From positions 31,635-95,634 of the forward strand of contig CAXYCJ010000016.1 in the NCBI GenBank assembly GCA_964275585.1: a stretch of 64,000 bases of DNA, read 5' to 3'. Positions within the stretch are counted from its first letter, which is position 1. Each line of letters starts with the position of its first letter. Positions 33,668-43,266 of this stretch are shown here, piece after piece. The translations under genes were made by a program, and so were the position numbers. The DNA comes from D2472 sp964275585 (GTDB lineage Bacteria; Pseudomonadota; Gammaproteobacteria; Magnimaribacterales; D2472). The notes under the pieces are model-generated. The model was not told the origin of the DNA. It ran no database searches and worked only from the letters and a program-made list of their open reading frames with translations.

Positions 33668-34150
33668 ATGCCAGAGATGTCACTTTATGGATGGTTTCAT
33701 ACCATCATGGGAATTATTGCTTTGCTAAGTGGTTTATATTCTTTAATTAGATACAAAGTTATTAGCTCAAAAAATACCTCTGCAAAAATTTTTTTAACCT
33801 GTACTTTAATTGCTGCATTAACAGCCTTAACTCTATATAAACAAGGTGGATTTGGAGTGGGGCATATGTTGGCCGTTTTAACTTTACTAGCTTTAATAGT
33901 TGGCAGAATTAATGAGGAAGGATTATTGTTTGGCTGGTTAGCACCTTACTTTCAAGCAATCTGTTATACCTCTCTTTTCCTATTCCATTCTATTCCAGCA
34001 ATTACCGATGGTTTGAGACGTTTACCAGTGGGAGATCCTGTTATCACCGATCTGACCGATCCTCTTTTGATGAGTTTTTATGCCGCTTTTTTCTCAATTT
34101 ATCTTGTTGTTTTAGTTTTACAAATGTTTTGGATCAAGAGGAGCGCTTAA
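33668..34150 (+). CDS. Membrane protein of unknown function, first gene of MerR operon
   Basis: A 160-residue protein with about five hydrophobic segments (roughly 12-30, 39-57, 65-85, 92-110 and 132-154). A His at residue 11 and another in the third segment are inside or near the membrane, but no family signature was recognised. GGGAGA is a strong ribosome-binding site. It lies under a MerR-type promoter and one base before the regulator gene, so its expression is probably induced together with the reductases downstream. Confidence 0.65.
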   Translation: MPEMSLYGWFHTIMGIIALLSGLYSLIRYKVISSKNTSAKIFLTCTLIAALTALTLYKQGGFGVGHMLAVLTLLALIVGRINEEGLLFGWLAPYFQAICYTSLFLFHSIPAITDGLRRLPVGDPVITDLTDPLLMSFYAAFFSIYLVVLVLQMFWIKRSA

Positions 34151-34151
34151 A

Positions 34152-34502
34152 ATGAGTTTATACACAATTTCTCAAGCTTCTGCAGAAGTAGAATTAACTC
34201 CATACACACTTCGATACTATGAAAAAGAAGGTTTACTGCCGGGAGTTAAAAAAGACTCTGCAGGCAGAAGAAACTATCAGTCAGATGATATTCAGAGAAT
34301 TGGATTTATAAAATGTCTAAAAGGTACTGGAATGTCTTTGAAGCAAATTAAAGAATATGGAAGCTTGTATGCTCAGGGCAAGAAAAAGTTTGAGGAAAGA
34401 AATGCAATGCTGGAAAGTCATAGGGAAAAAATATTACTGGAGATAAAAACCCAAAAGAAATATTTAAAAATGGTAGAAGCAAAAATTCAAATGAAGATCT
34501 AG
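34152..34502 (+). CDS. MerR family transcriptional regulator, AdhR/NmlR-like
   Basis: A 116-residue MerR protein. The winged helix-turn-helix (Y-T-I-S-Q-A-S-A-E-V, then T-L-R-Y-Y-E-K-E-G-L-L-P) occupies residues 4-30, followed by R-R-N-Y and a coiled-coil dimerisation helix to the end. There is no metal-binding C-terminal cysteine cluster. A single cysteine, C55 in I-K-C-L-K-G-T-G-M, occupies the place of the sensing cysteine described for carbonyl-responsive AdhR/NmlR-type regulators. The aldo/keto reductase gene starts two bases after the stop, which supports an aldehyde or electrophile response. Confidence 0.85.
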   Translation: MSLYTISQASAEVELTPYTLRYYEKEGLLPGVKKDSAGRRNYQSDDIQRIGFIKCLKGTGMSLKQIKEYGSLYAQGKKKFEERNAMLESHREKILLEIKTQKKYLKMVEAKIQMKI

Positions 34503-34504
34503 AA

Positions 34505-35488
34505 ATGAATCTTCGAGAATTTAAACCTTTTACGAAAGTTAGCACCTTAACTCTTGGAGGGGGAGGTATTGGTCAAGTTTGGGGTGAGACGACATCAGAA
34601 GAAGCCATTCAAACAGTTCATGCTGCCTTGGATTATGGCATTAATCACTTTGATGTAGCGCCTATGTATGGAAAGGGTGAAGCTGAAAGAGTCATTGGTA
34701 AATCGTTATATGGTAAAGATAAAGAAGACCTTCTTTTTACTACCAAGTGTCAATTAGGGACTCTGCCAGATAAGGAAGTTTACGATAAGTTAAATAATTC
34801 ATTAACCCACAGCTTGGATAATATGAAATTAGAAAAGGTCAATCTATTTTTGCTTCACTCTCAATTAATCGAGGATAGCTACAAGCTTTTTAAGTTCGAT
34901 GAAATGCGAGCAAAAAGTGCAACAACGCTTAGTTGTTTTTTCAATGCAGCCATTCCTGCATTTGAGCGTTTAAAACAAGAGGGCAAAATTGATCATTGGG
35001 GCATTGGTGGACTTGGGCAAGAAGAAGCTATCATCAAGGCACTCGCTCATTCGCAACCTCCAAGTGCAGTTCAATGCGTGGTCAATCCATTGAATTCTGC
35101 AGGAGCCATTGGTTATGTTTCAGAAACCTTCAACCCAAATACAATTTTATCTGAATGTCAGCAAAGAAATATTCCTATCCTAGCAATTAGAGCAGTTCAG
35201 GCGGGAGCTTTAACTTCTTCAATGGATAGATCGCCTCATGATTCTGGCTTTGATCAAAGCGATTTTCAAGATTTTGAAAAAGCAAAACCTTTTCGAGATC
35301 TTGCCAAAGACTGGAGTGAATTACCTGCAAGTCTTGCGCATAGATATGCCTTGAGCACTGCAGGAGTTTCCTCTGTAATTTTGGGTATTAAAAATAGAAT
35401 AGAGCTTAAGGAGTGTGTGGAAGCAGAGGCCAAAGGGCTCCTATCTGACACTGAAATTAAACATATTGATGATTGTTTGAAAAATTAA
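34505..35488 (+). CDS. Aldo/keto reductase
   Basis: A 327-residue aldo/keto reductase with the full catalytic tetrad: D50, Y55 (D-V-A-P-M-Y-G), K81 and H118 (F-L-L-H-S). The C-terminal cofactor segment V-S-S-V-I-L-G-I is present. It reduces aldehydes or ketones with NADPH. It directly follows the MerR regulator, which is a common arrangement for carbonyl detoxification. The substrate is not known. An L-fucose/D-arabinose dehydrogenase-type role is a lesser alternative. Confidence 0.88.
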   Translation: MNLREFKPFTKVSTLTLGGGGIGQVWGETTSEEAIQTVHAALDYGINHFDVAPMYGKGEAERVIGKSLYGKDKEDLLFTTKCQLGTLPDKEVYDKLNNSLTHSLDNMKLEKVNLFLLHSQLIEDSYKLFKFDEMRAKSATTLSCFFNAAIPAFERLKQEGKIDHWGIGGLGQEEAIIKALAHSQPPSAVQCVVNPLNSAGAIGYVSETFNPNTILSECQQRNIPILAIRAVQAGALTSSMDRSPHDSGFDQSDFQDFEKAKPFRDLAKDWSELPASLAHRYALSTAGVSSVILGIKNRIELKECVEAEAKGLLSDTEIKHIDDCLKN

Positions 35489-35508
35489 TTTTTTATTGGG
35501 AGATAGGA

Positions 35509-36333
35509 ATGGATTCATATAAAAATAAAATGGTACTGGTTACAGGTGCATCTAGTGGAATAGGTAAGGCCATGGCGATTGATCTTGCGGCAGCAGGGGC
35601 TGAATTAATCTTAACTGCTAGATCCCAGGATCTGCTGGAGGCTCTGGCGAATGAGATTAATAAAAATGGCGGTCAAGCCCATGTATTTGTTGCAGATTTA
35701 GCTCAAGCGGGCTCTGCTGAAACATTACATGCACAAATTACCGAGGCTAATCTTCATGTTGATATATTGGTTAACAATGCAGGCTATGGCAGGTGGGGAA
35801 AATTTGGAGAGTTCACTCGAGAAGATTATGCTGACATGATTCAACTAAACATCACATCTCTAACAGATCTTTGTCATTTATTTATGCCCGCGATGGTTGG
35901 TAAGGGTGAGGGTGGTATTATCAATATAGGCTCCTCTGCTTCTTTCTTGCCAGTGCCATATGCTAGCGTTTATTCCTCAACAAAAGCATACGTTTTAATG
36001 CTTTCTGAAGCATTGCGTTACGAGTACAAAGACAATAATGTTCGAGTTATGGCATCTTGTCCCGGAGCCACAGATTCAAATTTTAGAAATACAGCTTCTG
36101 AAAAATCATCTGAAGGACTAAAAGAAAGAATCAGTAAATTGAAAGGTGAAGGCCAAGTAGGAGATACCTGTGAAAGAGTGTCTCAAGAAACTCTAGATGC
36201 GTTTTTACAAAACAAGCATTACATTGTCCCCGGAAAAGGCAATTCAAAGTTTGCATTCTTGCCAAGAATTTTGTCCAGGGCAAGAGTATTGAAACTGACA
36301 GGAGACACCTTTAAAAAACATACTGCCAGTTAG
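35509..36333 (+). CDS. Short-chain dehydrogenase/reductase (SDR)
   Basis: A 274-residue classical SDR. T-G-A-S-S-G-I-G lies at 12-19, N-N-A-G at 89-92, the catalytic serine near 142-143, and Y155/K159 in Y-S-S-T-K. The R38 after the second strand suggests NADP(H). The ATG at 35509 is chosen since GGGAGATAGG precedes it; the open frame extends upstream into the aldo/keto reductase gene, but that extension has no ribosome-binding site. Its overall pattern resembles the SDR at 26860, though the two differ in base composition. It is probably the last gene of the MerR-controlled operon. Confidence 0.85.
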   Translation: MDSYKNKMVLVTGASSGIGKAMAIDLAAAGAELILTARSQDLLEALANEINKNGGQAHVFVADLAQAGSAETLHAQITEANLHVDILVNNAGYGRWGKFGEFTREDYADMIQLNITSLTDLCHLFMPAMVGKGEGGIINIGSSASFLPVPYASVYSSTKAYVLMLSEALRYEYKDNNVRVMASCPGATDSNFRNTASEKSSEGLKERISKLKGEGQVGDTCERVSQETLDAFLQNKHYIVPGKGNSKFAFLPRILSRARVLKLTGDTFKKHTAS

Positions 36334-36373
36334 TTTTACCCTAATGTATACTTTTTTAGTAGCATAGGAGGCT

Positions 36374-37906
36374 ATGGCTATTAAAAATCGACCAGAGTTC
36401 GAAAAATTTATTCGCAGAGTCGAAAAAAGCTCTGATTTATTTCGTACCTCATCAACAGAAAAAAGACATTCAAAGCACTTTCGAACTGCTAGGGAAAACC
36501 TGAATCATTTGGTGGATGATGAAAGTTTTTTAGAGTTTGGTCAATTTGCTGTTGCAGCTCAACGAACTCGCCGAGACTACGAAGAACTGCAAGATAAAAC
36601 TAATGCTGATGGGATTATTACAGGCTTTTGTTCTGTGAATTCTGAATTGGTTGGAAAGAAGCATTCTCAAGCTATAGCAATTGTTTATGACTATTCTGTA
36701 TTGGCTGGAACCCAAGGTGCTTTTCATCATTTAAAACTGGATCGAATATGCGATCAAGCTAAAAAATTTGAATTACCTATTATCATTTTTACTGAGGGTG
36801 GGGGCGGCAGACCTGGCGATACCGATGTCCTAACTCAGATTGCTGGATTGCACATACCATCCTTTTCTTCTTGGGCTCAACTCACCGGCACCTCCTTAAA
36901 AATTGCAGTAAACAATGGCTATTGTTTTGCTGGCAACGCCGCATTATTTGGCTGTTCTGATTTTCGGATTGCAACTAAAACTTCATGGATTGGCATGGCA
37001 GGCCCTGCAATGATTGAGGGTGGAGGGCTTGGCGTATTTGAGCCAACAGATATTGGTCCTGTGTCTGTCCATAAAAAGAATGGAGTTGTCGACTATGTTG
37101 CTGAAAATGAAGAGGAAGCAACTTTAATTGCAAAAAAACTACTATCTTATTTTCAAGGCTCTATTGAAGATTTTTCTGTTTGTGATCAAGAGATTCTTCA
37201 AAGCGTCATGCCAGAGGACAGGCGTTACACATACGATGTTCGAAAAATAATTAATACAATCGCTGATCAGGATAGTTTTTTAGAGCTTAGAAAAAAATAT
37301 GGAGAAAGCATTGCCACAGGATTTATTAGGATTGAAGGCAAGCCCTTTGCTCTCCTTGCAAGTGACTGCCAAAAACTAGGCGGCGCAATAGATTCAGAGT
37401 CAGCCGAAAAAGCTGCAGACTTTATTTCTACTTGTAATGATCATGCAATGCCCATCCTTGTATTAGCTGATACTCCGGGTTTTATGGTTGGGCCTGCAAG
37501 TGAAGAGCTTGGAGCAGTCAGAAGAATGGCATCGTTATTCAAGCAAGGAGCAAATATCAAGGTTCCACTGGTAGCAGTTTTTCTGAGAAAGGGATATGGT
37601 TTAGGCGCTCAAGCATTGGTTGGTGGCAGCCTGCATAACCCGGTGTACACTGCAGCATGGCCCACAGGTGAGTTTGGCGGCATGGGAATTGAAGGGGCTG
37701 TAAAACTTGGCTATAAAAAAGAGCTTGAGAGCACAGAAAATCTTGATGAACGCAAAGAGCTTTTTGATAAATTGGTTGCCAAGATGTATGAAGTTGGCCA
37801 AGCCATTGAGGCTGCTTCTTTTTTAGAAATTGATGCTGTAATTGATCCGGCGCAAACAAGAAGCGTTGTCTTAAAAGCATTTAAATCTGCAGAAGGAAAT
37901 ATATGA
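36374..37906 (+). CDS. Acyl-CoA carboxylase carboxyltransferase subunit
   Basis: A 510-residue crotonase-superfamily carboxyltransferase with fused N and C halves, as in propionyl-, methylcrotonyl- or acetyl-CoA carboxylase beta subunits. The N half has D-G-I-I-T-G and F-T-E-G-G-G-G-R-P-G-D; the C half has L-A-D-T-P-G-F-M-V-G-P and R-K-G-Y-G-L-G-A-Q. It transfers carboxyl from biotin carrier to an acyl-CoA. No biotin carboxylase or carrier gene is nearby, so partners must be elsewhere. AGGAGG is a strong ribosome-binding site, with a TATACT-like -10 upstream. The alpha/beta hydrolase overlaps its stop by four bases. Confidence 0.87.
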   Translation: MAIKNRPEFEKFIRRVEKSSDLFRTSSTEKRHSKHFRTARENLNHLVDDESFLEFGQFAVAAQRTRRDYEELQDKTNADGIITGFCSVNSELVGKKHSQAIAIVYDYSVLAGTQGAFHHLKLDRICDQAKKFELPIIIFTEGGGGRPGDTDVLTQIAGLHIPSFSSWAQLTGTSLKIAVNNGYCFAGNAALFGCSDFRIATKTSWIGMAGPAMIEGGGLGVFEPTDIGPVSVHKKNGVVDYVAENEEEATLIAKKLLSYFQGSIEDFSVCDQEILQSVMPEDRRYTYDVRKIINTIADQDSFLELRKKYGESIATGFIRIEGKPFALLASDCQKLGGAIDSESAEKAADFISTCNDHAMPILVLADTPGFMVGPASEELGAVRRMASLFKQGANIKVPLVAVFLRKGYGLGAQALVGGSLHNPVYTAAWPTGEFGGMGIEGAVKLGYKKELESTENLDERKELFDKLVAKMYEVGQAIEAASFLEIDAVIDPAQTRSVVLKAFKSAEGNI

Positions 37907-38874
37907 AGAAAATTACCATCGGACTCTTCATTGTATTTTTAATTTTATGGACCCCTTATTTTATTCAAACATATAATCTTAAAACTCTCTCTGAGCTAGA
38001 TCTTCCAGCTGAAGGTGCTTGGGCTTCCTTGGAAGAAGGTAATCTTTACTATCGCTGGTATTATCCAGAAACAGAGGTTGCAAATAATGAAGTTGTGGTT
38101 TTGGTGCATGGGTTTTCAACGCCCCATTTTGTCTGGGATGGCATGAAAGGTTTCTTGCTAGATGCTGGATACTCGATTCTTGTTTTCGATCATTTCGGGC
38201 GAGGTTTTTCAGAGAGACCAAACATTAAATACACCAAAGATGTTTTTGTTCAATCTCTAAAGGGATTGCTAGACTCTCAAGAAGTTTCAAAGCCAGTCCA
38301 TCTAGTTGGTTACTCAATGGGAGGACCTATCGTTGGACACTTTACCAATGAGTTCCCGGATGCAGTTAATAGTATGTCTTTAATTGCTCCTGCTGGCTTT
38401 ATGATTGAGAATCCGACTAAAGATTGGTGGATAATGAAGCCATTGATAGGGGAGTGGTTTTTAAATGTTTTTGGTTCTAGGTTAGTCTTTCAAGGCAACG
38501 AAGATAATAATGAGCCGCCAAGAGAAGACCCATTGGCGCTATCTAAAAAAGATTTTATTAAAAAAGCTAGTTTGCAAATGCAATACAAAGGCTTTATTCA
38601 TGCCTTGCTGTCGACTGCTCGAAACTTTAATCTCTTCAGTGCTCAGGAGATGTTCGCTGAAGTGGGAAAGTTAAATAAACCTACCCTTACCATTTGGGGA
38701 AAAGACGATGGTGTGGTGCCTTTTAAAGGCAGTGAAGAGTTGATGCTTCACATCCCTCATTCAGATGTGCTCGTTTTAGAATATGGAAAGCATGATATTA
38801 CTTATGCTAATCCTTCTTATGTGGGTTCAGCTATTCGTGATTTTCTGGATGAGGCAATTAAGCCTGAAGCTTAG
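37903..38874 (+). CDS. Alpha/beta hydrolase with N-terminal membrane anchor
   Basis: A 323-residue alpha/beta hydrolase. Residues 5-23 are a hydrophobic anchor or signal. The oxyanion loop V-H-G-F-S starts at 68, the nucleophile is S138 in G-Y-S-M-G-G, the acid is in W-G-K-D-D-G-V-V-P and the histidine in Y-G-K-H-D. An esterase or lipase-like role near the membrane is likely; the substrate is unknown. The start overlaps the carboxyltransferase stop (ATGA), and the end overlaps the convergent valS by 17 bases. Confidence 0.85.
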   Translation: MKKITIGLFIVFLILWTPYFIQTYNLKTLSELDLPAEGAWASLEEGNLYYRWYYPETEVANNEVVVLVHGFSTPHFVWDGMKGFLLDAGYSILVFDHFGRGFSERPNIKYTKDVFVQSLKGLLDSQEVSKPVHLVGYSMGGPIVGHFTNEFPDAVNSMSLIAPAGFMIENPTKDWWIMKPLIGEWFLNVFGSRLVFQGNEDNNEPPREDPLALSKKDFIKKASLQMQYKGFIHALLSTARNFNLFSAQEMFAEVGKLNKPTLTIWGKDDGVVPFKGSEELMLHIPHSDVLVLEYGKHDITYANPSYVGSAIRDFLDEAIKPEA

Positions 38875-41650
38875 CAATACTTTTTTCTAGCATTACTTTC
38901 TTGTTTTTAGCTTCTGTAATCTTAGCTTTTTCTTTGTCGACTACTGCCGCAGGTGCTTTGGCGACAAACTGCTTATTTAATAATTTTGAGTCAATGATCT
39001 TAATATCATTTTCGACATCAGAGAGTTCTTTCTGAAGTCTTATTAGTTCTTCCTGAGGATCAATTAACCCTGCCAATGGAATAATGATTTTATAGCCAAC
39101 CATTGTCTTTTCAATTGATTCATCTGGAATTTTACTTGTGAACTCAATAGCATCAAGTCTAGCGATACCAGCGATAATAGCTTCTTGGTCAACAATCATG
39201 GATTGCAATTCAGGCTTCATGTCAGCTGAGATAATAAGATGCAAGGTCTCATTTCTAATATTCACATTCTCAGCCCTGATAACCCTTACAGCAGAAATGA
39301 TATTGATCACTTCGTCTATGTGTTCAGCACTTTTATCATTTATAGGTTGATGCTGCGTAAAGCCACTCTCAACCAAAAACTTAGATTTTTTCTTGCCCTC
39401 TATTGCAGCTAATTTAGTTGAGAGCTCTTCAGTTATAAATGGCATAAAGGGATGCAGCAACCTCAAAATACTATCAAAATTCGAAATTAGATTGCTGATT
39501 AAATTAATAGTTTTATCTTTATCTTCAGATTTCTGAATGGCAACTTTATTGAGCTCAATATACCAATCACAAAAATTTGACCAAACCAATTCATAAATTT
39601 CGGTGGCGGCCAAATCAAAGCGATAGGTTTTAATATGCGCTTGGCAGTTATCGGATGCATGTTGAATTTTTAGTGCCATCCAATCAGATATAACATTTGA
39701 TGACGCTTCAGAGGATTGATAGCTATGATTTGCTGCTTGCATTTCAATGAATCGGAATGCATTCCAAATTTTGTTGCAGAAATTTCTATAACCTTTAATT
39801 CTGCCAATATCAAAGTTAATATCTCTTCCAGGAGAAGCCAGTGAATAATAGGTATACCTCAGAGCATCAGTTCCATAGCTTTCAATGCCATCTGGAAACT
39901 GCTTTTTAGTTTGTTTAATTATTTTTTCTTTGAGTTGAGGCTGCATCATTCCCTCTGTTCTTTTGCTAAGAAGCTCTTCAAGAGATACACCATCAATTAA
40001 ATCAATTGGATCAAGAATGTTCCCTTTTGATTTAGACATTTTTTGTCCATTTTCATCTTTAATAAGCCCAGTGATATAAACCTCTTTAAACGGAACCTCT
40101 TTCATGAAGTGTTTGGTCATCATGATCATTCTTGCCACCCAGAAAAAAATAATATCAAAACCGGTAACCAAGGCGCTGGTTGGGTGAAAGAGTTTTAATT
40201 TATCGTTTTTTTCTGGCCATCCCATAGTAGCAAAGGTCCACAGGCTTGAAGAGAACCAAGTATCTAAAACATCCTCTTCCTGGCGTAATGAGCCTTGTAA
40301 AGAATGTTTTGCCCTCACATCTTCCTCAGAATAACCTGCAAAAGGGTGGTTGGATTCATCGTACCAAATTGGAATTCTATGTCCCCACCAGAGTTGACGA
40401 CTTATGCACCAATCTTGAATATGGTCCATCCATTGAAAATAGGTTTTTTCCCAATTAGCAGGTACAAACTGAATCTCTTTTGATTTCACTGCCTCAATAG
40501 CTGGTTTAGCAAGTGTTTTTGCATCGACATACCATTGATCTGTTAGCAGCGGCTCTAGAATTTGGTCAGATCGATCTCCGAAGGGCAATGTGCTTTCATA
40601 CTCATCCTCTGAGACCAGACAGCTACCTTGTTCAAGATCCTTTAAAAGTTCTTTGCGTGCCTCAAACCGATCCATTCCATGATATTTCTCCGGTGCAACT
40701 CCTTCAATTTGTACTGCCTTATTTAAAATTGAAATCGGACGAAATTCCTTCTCATCGCCAATATGACATTGCATGCTTTCATCCATGTACAGCCCATGTC
40801 GTTTACCTAATTCATAATCGTTGAAATCATGCCCTGGAGTAATTTTTACAACTCCTGTTCCAAACTCTGGATCTACGTAATCGTCCCCAACAATAGGAAT
40901 AAGTCTGTTGCAGATTGGAATGATTGCATTTTTACCAATCAGATGGGCAAATCTTTCGTCCTCTGGGTTTACCGCAAGAGCCATATCTCCTATGAGTGTC
41001 TCGGGTCTTGTGGTTGCTACAGTTACTGGCTCATCGGTTCCATCAAGCAGATATTTAATTTCCCAGATTTTAATCACTAATTCTTTGTTGACGACTTCTA
41101 GATCTGAAAGGGACGTTTCAAGGACAGGATCCCAATTTACCAATCTCTTGCCTTGATAAATAAGACCTTCTTCAAACATCTGGATAAAAGCACTCTGCAC
41201 CGCATGTTGATAGCCATCATCTAATGTGAACCTTTCAGAGCTCCAATCTAAACTTGAACCCAGGCGTCTTAGCTGGGAAGTGATTTTGTTTCCAGAGTAT
41301 TTTTTCCAATCCCAAACTTCAGCTTCAAAAGCCTCTCTACCAATACTCTCTTTTGACTTTCCCTCAGCATTGAGTCGACGTTCAACAACCATCTCTGTAG
41401 CAATACCGGCATGATCAGTTCCAACTTGCCACAGAGTATTTTTACCTGACATCCGATGGTATCGAATTAAACAATCCATAATGGCATTTTGGAAACCATG
41501 ACCCATGTGCAATGTTCCGGTCACATTTGGGGGAGGGATAGCCAGAGAATAAGACTCAGAACTATTATCTGGCTCAAATAAACCAGAGCTTTCCCATTCT
41601 TGATAAAGTTTTTCCTCTATTTCAGAAGGATCGTAAGGCTTCTTATCCAT
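38858..41650 (-). CDS. valS: Valyl-tRNA synthetase
   Basis: A class Ia aminoacyl-tRNA synthetase of 930 residues, near the usual ~950. The HIGH-type motif is H48-M-G-H51 after P-P-P-N-V-T-G-T-L, and K-M-S-K-S lies at 537-541. The editing domain includes T-T-R-P-E-T near 213-218. The C-terminal coiled coil (L-I-R-L-Q-K-E-L) typical of ValS is present. It lies 35 bases downstream of pepA on the same strand, where holC is usually found in between; holC is absent here. The last 17 bases overlap the convergent alpha/beta hydrolase gene. Confidence 0.97.
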   Translation of the reverse strand: MDKKPYDPSEIEEKLYQEWESSGLFEPDNSSESYSLAIPPPNVTGTLHMGHGFQNAIMDCLIRYHRMSGKNTLWQVGTDHAGIATEMVVERRLNAEGKSKESIGREAFEAEVWDWKKYSGNKITSQLRRLGSSLDWSSERFTLDDGYQHAVQSAFIQMFEEGLIYQGKRLVNWDPVLETSLSDLEVVNKELVIKIWEIKYLLDGTDEPVTVATTRPETLIGDMALAVNPEDERFAHLIGKNAIIPICNRLIPIVGDDYVDPEFGTGVVKITPGHDFNDYELGKRHGLYMDESMQCHIGDEKEFRPISILNKAVQIEGVAPEKYHGMDRFEARKELLKDLEQGSCLVSEDEYESTLPFGDRSDQILEPLLTDQWYVDAKTLAKPAIEAVKSKEIQFVPANWEKTYFQWMDHIQDWCISRQLWWGHRIPIWYDESNHPFAGYSEEDVRAKHSLQGSLRQEEDVLDTWFSSSLWTFATMGWPEKNDKLKLFHPTSALVTGFDIIFFWVARMIMMTKHFMKEVPFKEVYITGLIKDENGQKMSKSKGNILDPIDLIDGVSLEELLSKRTEGMMQPQLKEKIIKQTKKQFPDGIESYGTDALRYTYYSLASPGRDINFDIGRIKGYRNFCNKIWNAFRFIEMQAANHSYQSSEASSNVISDWMALKIQHASDNCQAHIKTYRFDLAATEIYELVWSNFCDWYIELNKVAIQKSEDKDKTINLISNLISNFDSILRLLHPFMPFITEELSTKLAAIEGKKKSKFLVESGFTQHQPINDKSAEHIDEVINIISAVRVIRAENVNIRNETLHLIISADMKPELQSMIVDQEAIIAGIARLDAIEFTSKIPDESIEKTMVGYKIIIPLAGLIDPQEELIRLQKELSDVENDIKIIDSKLLNKQFVAKAPAAVVDKEKAKITEAKNKKVMLEKSIAKLQA

Positions 41651-41685
41651 TAACTATGTAAATAACAACATTCAATTACTAGGGT

Positions 41686-43200
41686 TTATAAATTTCCTTT
41701 TAGAATCAATTCAGCTAATAGAGGGACTGGTCTTCCAGTACCTCCTTTCTTAGCTCCACCATTCCAAGCGCTGGCAGCAATATCCATGTGTGCCCATTTA
41801 TATTCTTTTGTAAAGTTTGATAAGAAGGATGCAGCCGTAATTGTTCCAGCCTCTCTTCCGCCACCAATGTTTGCTAAGTCTGCAAAATTTGTCTTGGTGC
41901 AGTGAGCATATTCTTCCCACAAAGGAAGTTGCCATGCTCTGTCTCCCGATGCTTCTCCAGCTGCAAGAATTTTATCAGCCAAAGGCTGATTATTGCCCAT
42001 TACACCTGTTGCAGGGCTTCCTAAGGCAACTACCACGGCCCCAGTAAGGGTTGCCATATCAATTACATGGCTCGGTTTAAACTTCTTCGCATACGTTAAA
42101 GCATCACAAAGAACTAATCTCCCCTCAGCATCTGTATTCAAAATTTCAATGGTTTGCCCAGACATAGACGTAACAACATCTCCAGGTTTTGTTGCTCTAG
42201 CTGAAGGCATGTTCTCAGCACAAACCAACAACCCAACAACATTCACTTTAGCCTTAAGCCTAGCAAGAGTTTGCATGATGCCAAAAACTGATGCGGCTCC
42301 ACACATATCCCATTTCATTTCATCCATTGCTGAACCAGGTTTAAGTGAAATACCACCTGTATCAAAAGTAATACCTTTTCCAACCAGCACAAGAGGTTGT
42401 TTATCTTTTGCTCCGCCTTTGTACTCAATAGTCATCATTCTGGAAGGCTCGTCACTTCCTTTGCCGACAGATAAATATGAACCCATTTTTAATCTAATGA
42501 GATCTTTTTCATTAAGACTTGAAATTTTTAAGGCAGGAAAATCTTTTTTTAGAGCTTTAGTTTTGCTCTCAATAATACGAGGAGTGCAATGGTTTGCAGG
42601 CAAGTCACCTAAATGCTTTGTAGCATTCATGCCTTCGCCAACTGCATGTCCAAATTTAACTGAGGATTTAACTGCTTTCAATTTTGCAGGTGTGAGCCCA
42701 GAGAATAAAAGAGTACCTTTTTTAACAGTAACCAATTTTGCAGTTTTATTTTTAGTTGCGTTAAAAGTGTAAGCAGATGCTTCAAAAGTTCTTGCTGCAA
42801 CTTCAGCCCTCCAATTTAAATCTATTTTTTTAGGAGTTGCTGAGCTCATTAAAAAGGCAAAGTCTTTTGCTTTTGAGGACTTTATAATTCCCATAATTTC
42901 TTCAAAGTAACGAATTACCAAGAAACTTGCCGCATCTTCAGCAGGCTCTTTTATTAAAAGAATATTTTTTGCATTTGCTTTTGCAGGCGTTGGTAAAAAA
43001 ATAGATTTTCTAGAGCCCTTATTAATTTCATTGATTGATTCGGGCACCAATGATTTGTCTGATGATTGAATATCCTTAAGTTCAGTTGCTGAACCAGTTT
43101 TATTATTAACACCTATAATTAATAAATCAGTTTTAACTTTTAATATGTCTGCTGAATTAATACTGTTTGCTGCTATGCTCGATAAGACTTTGTAAGTCAT
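41686..43200 (-). CDS. pepA: Leucyl (cytosol) aminopeptidase
   Basis: An M17 aminopeptidase of 504 residues. The cytosol aminopeptidase signature N-T-D-A-E-G-R-L is at 355-362, and the metal-binding G-K-G-I-T-F-D-T-G-G lies near 274-283. It removes N-terminal residues with two metal ions; in E. coli PepA also binds DNA and represses carAB, which is interesting because carAB is in this window. It is divergent from lptF, the classical arrangement. AGGAG lies before the ATG. Confidence 0.96.
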   Translation of the reverse strand: MTYKVLSSIAANSINSADILKVKTDLLIIGVNNKTGSATELKDIQSSDKSLVPESINEINKGSRKSIFLPTPAKANAKNILLIKEPAEDAASFLVIRYFEEIMGIIKSSKAKDFAFLMSSATPKKIDLNWRAEVAARTFEASAYTFNATKNKTAKLVTVKKGTLLFSGLTPAKLKAVKSSVKFGHAVGEGMNATKHLGDLPANHCTPRIIESKTKALKKDFPALKISSLNEKDLIRLKMGSYLSVGKGSDEPSRMMTIEYKGGAKDKQPLVLVGKGITFDTGGISLKPGSAMDEMKWDMCGAASVFGIMQTLARLKAKVNVVGLLVCAENMPSARATKPGDVVTSMSGQTIEILNTDAEGRLVLCDALTYAKKFKPSHVIDMATLTGAVVVALGSPATGVMGNNQPLADKILAAGEASGDRAWQLPLWEEYAHCTKTNFADLANIGGGREAGTITAASFLSNFTKEYKWAHMDIAASAWNGGAKKGGTGRPVPLLAELILKGNL

Positions 43201-43224
43201 AAATCCGTCTCCTGATAAAAATTA

Positions 43225-43253
43225 CTGATAAGATATTTATTGTAATGCATCAA
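43225..43253 (-). promoter_or_regulatory. Possible pepA promoter
   Basis: On the minus strand TTGATG (43253-43248) and TATCAG (43230-43225) are 17 bases apart. They lie upstream of the AGGAG ribosome-binding site of pepA, giving a leader of about 18 bases. Both hexamers match consensus only partly. The same 66-base gap must also hold the lptF promoter, which was not located with confidence. Confidence 0.35.
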
Positions 43254-43266
43254 GATAGCTAAAGGC

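Noticed and set aside
41993..42772. Long open frame of 259 codons on the plus strand inside pepA
   Set aside because: It lies entirely opposite pepA, has no family motif or ribosome-binding site, and arises from codon bias of the real gene.
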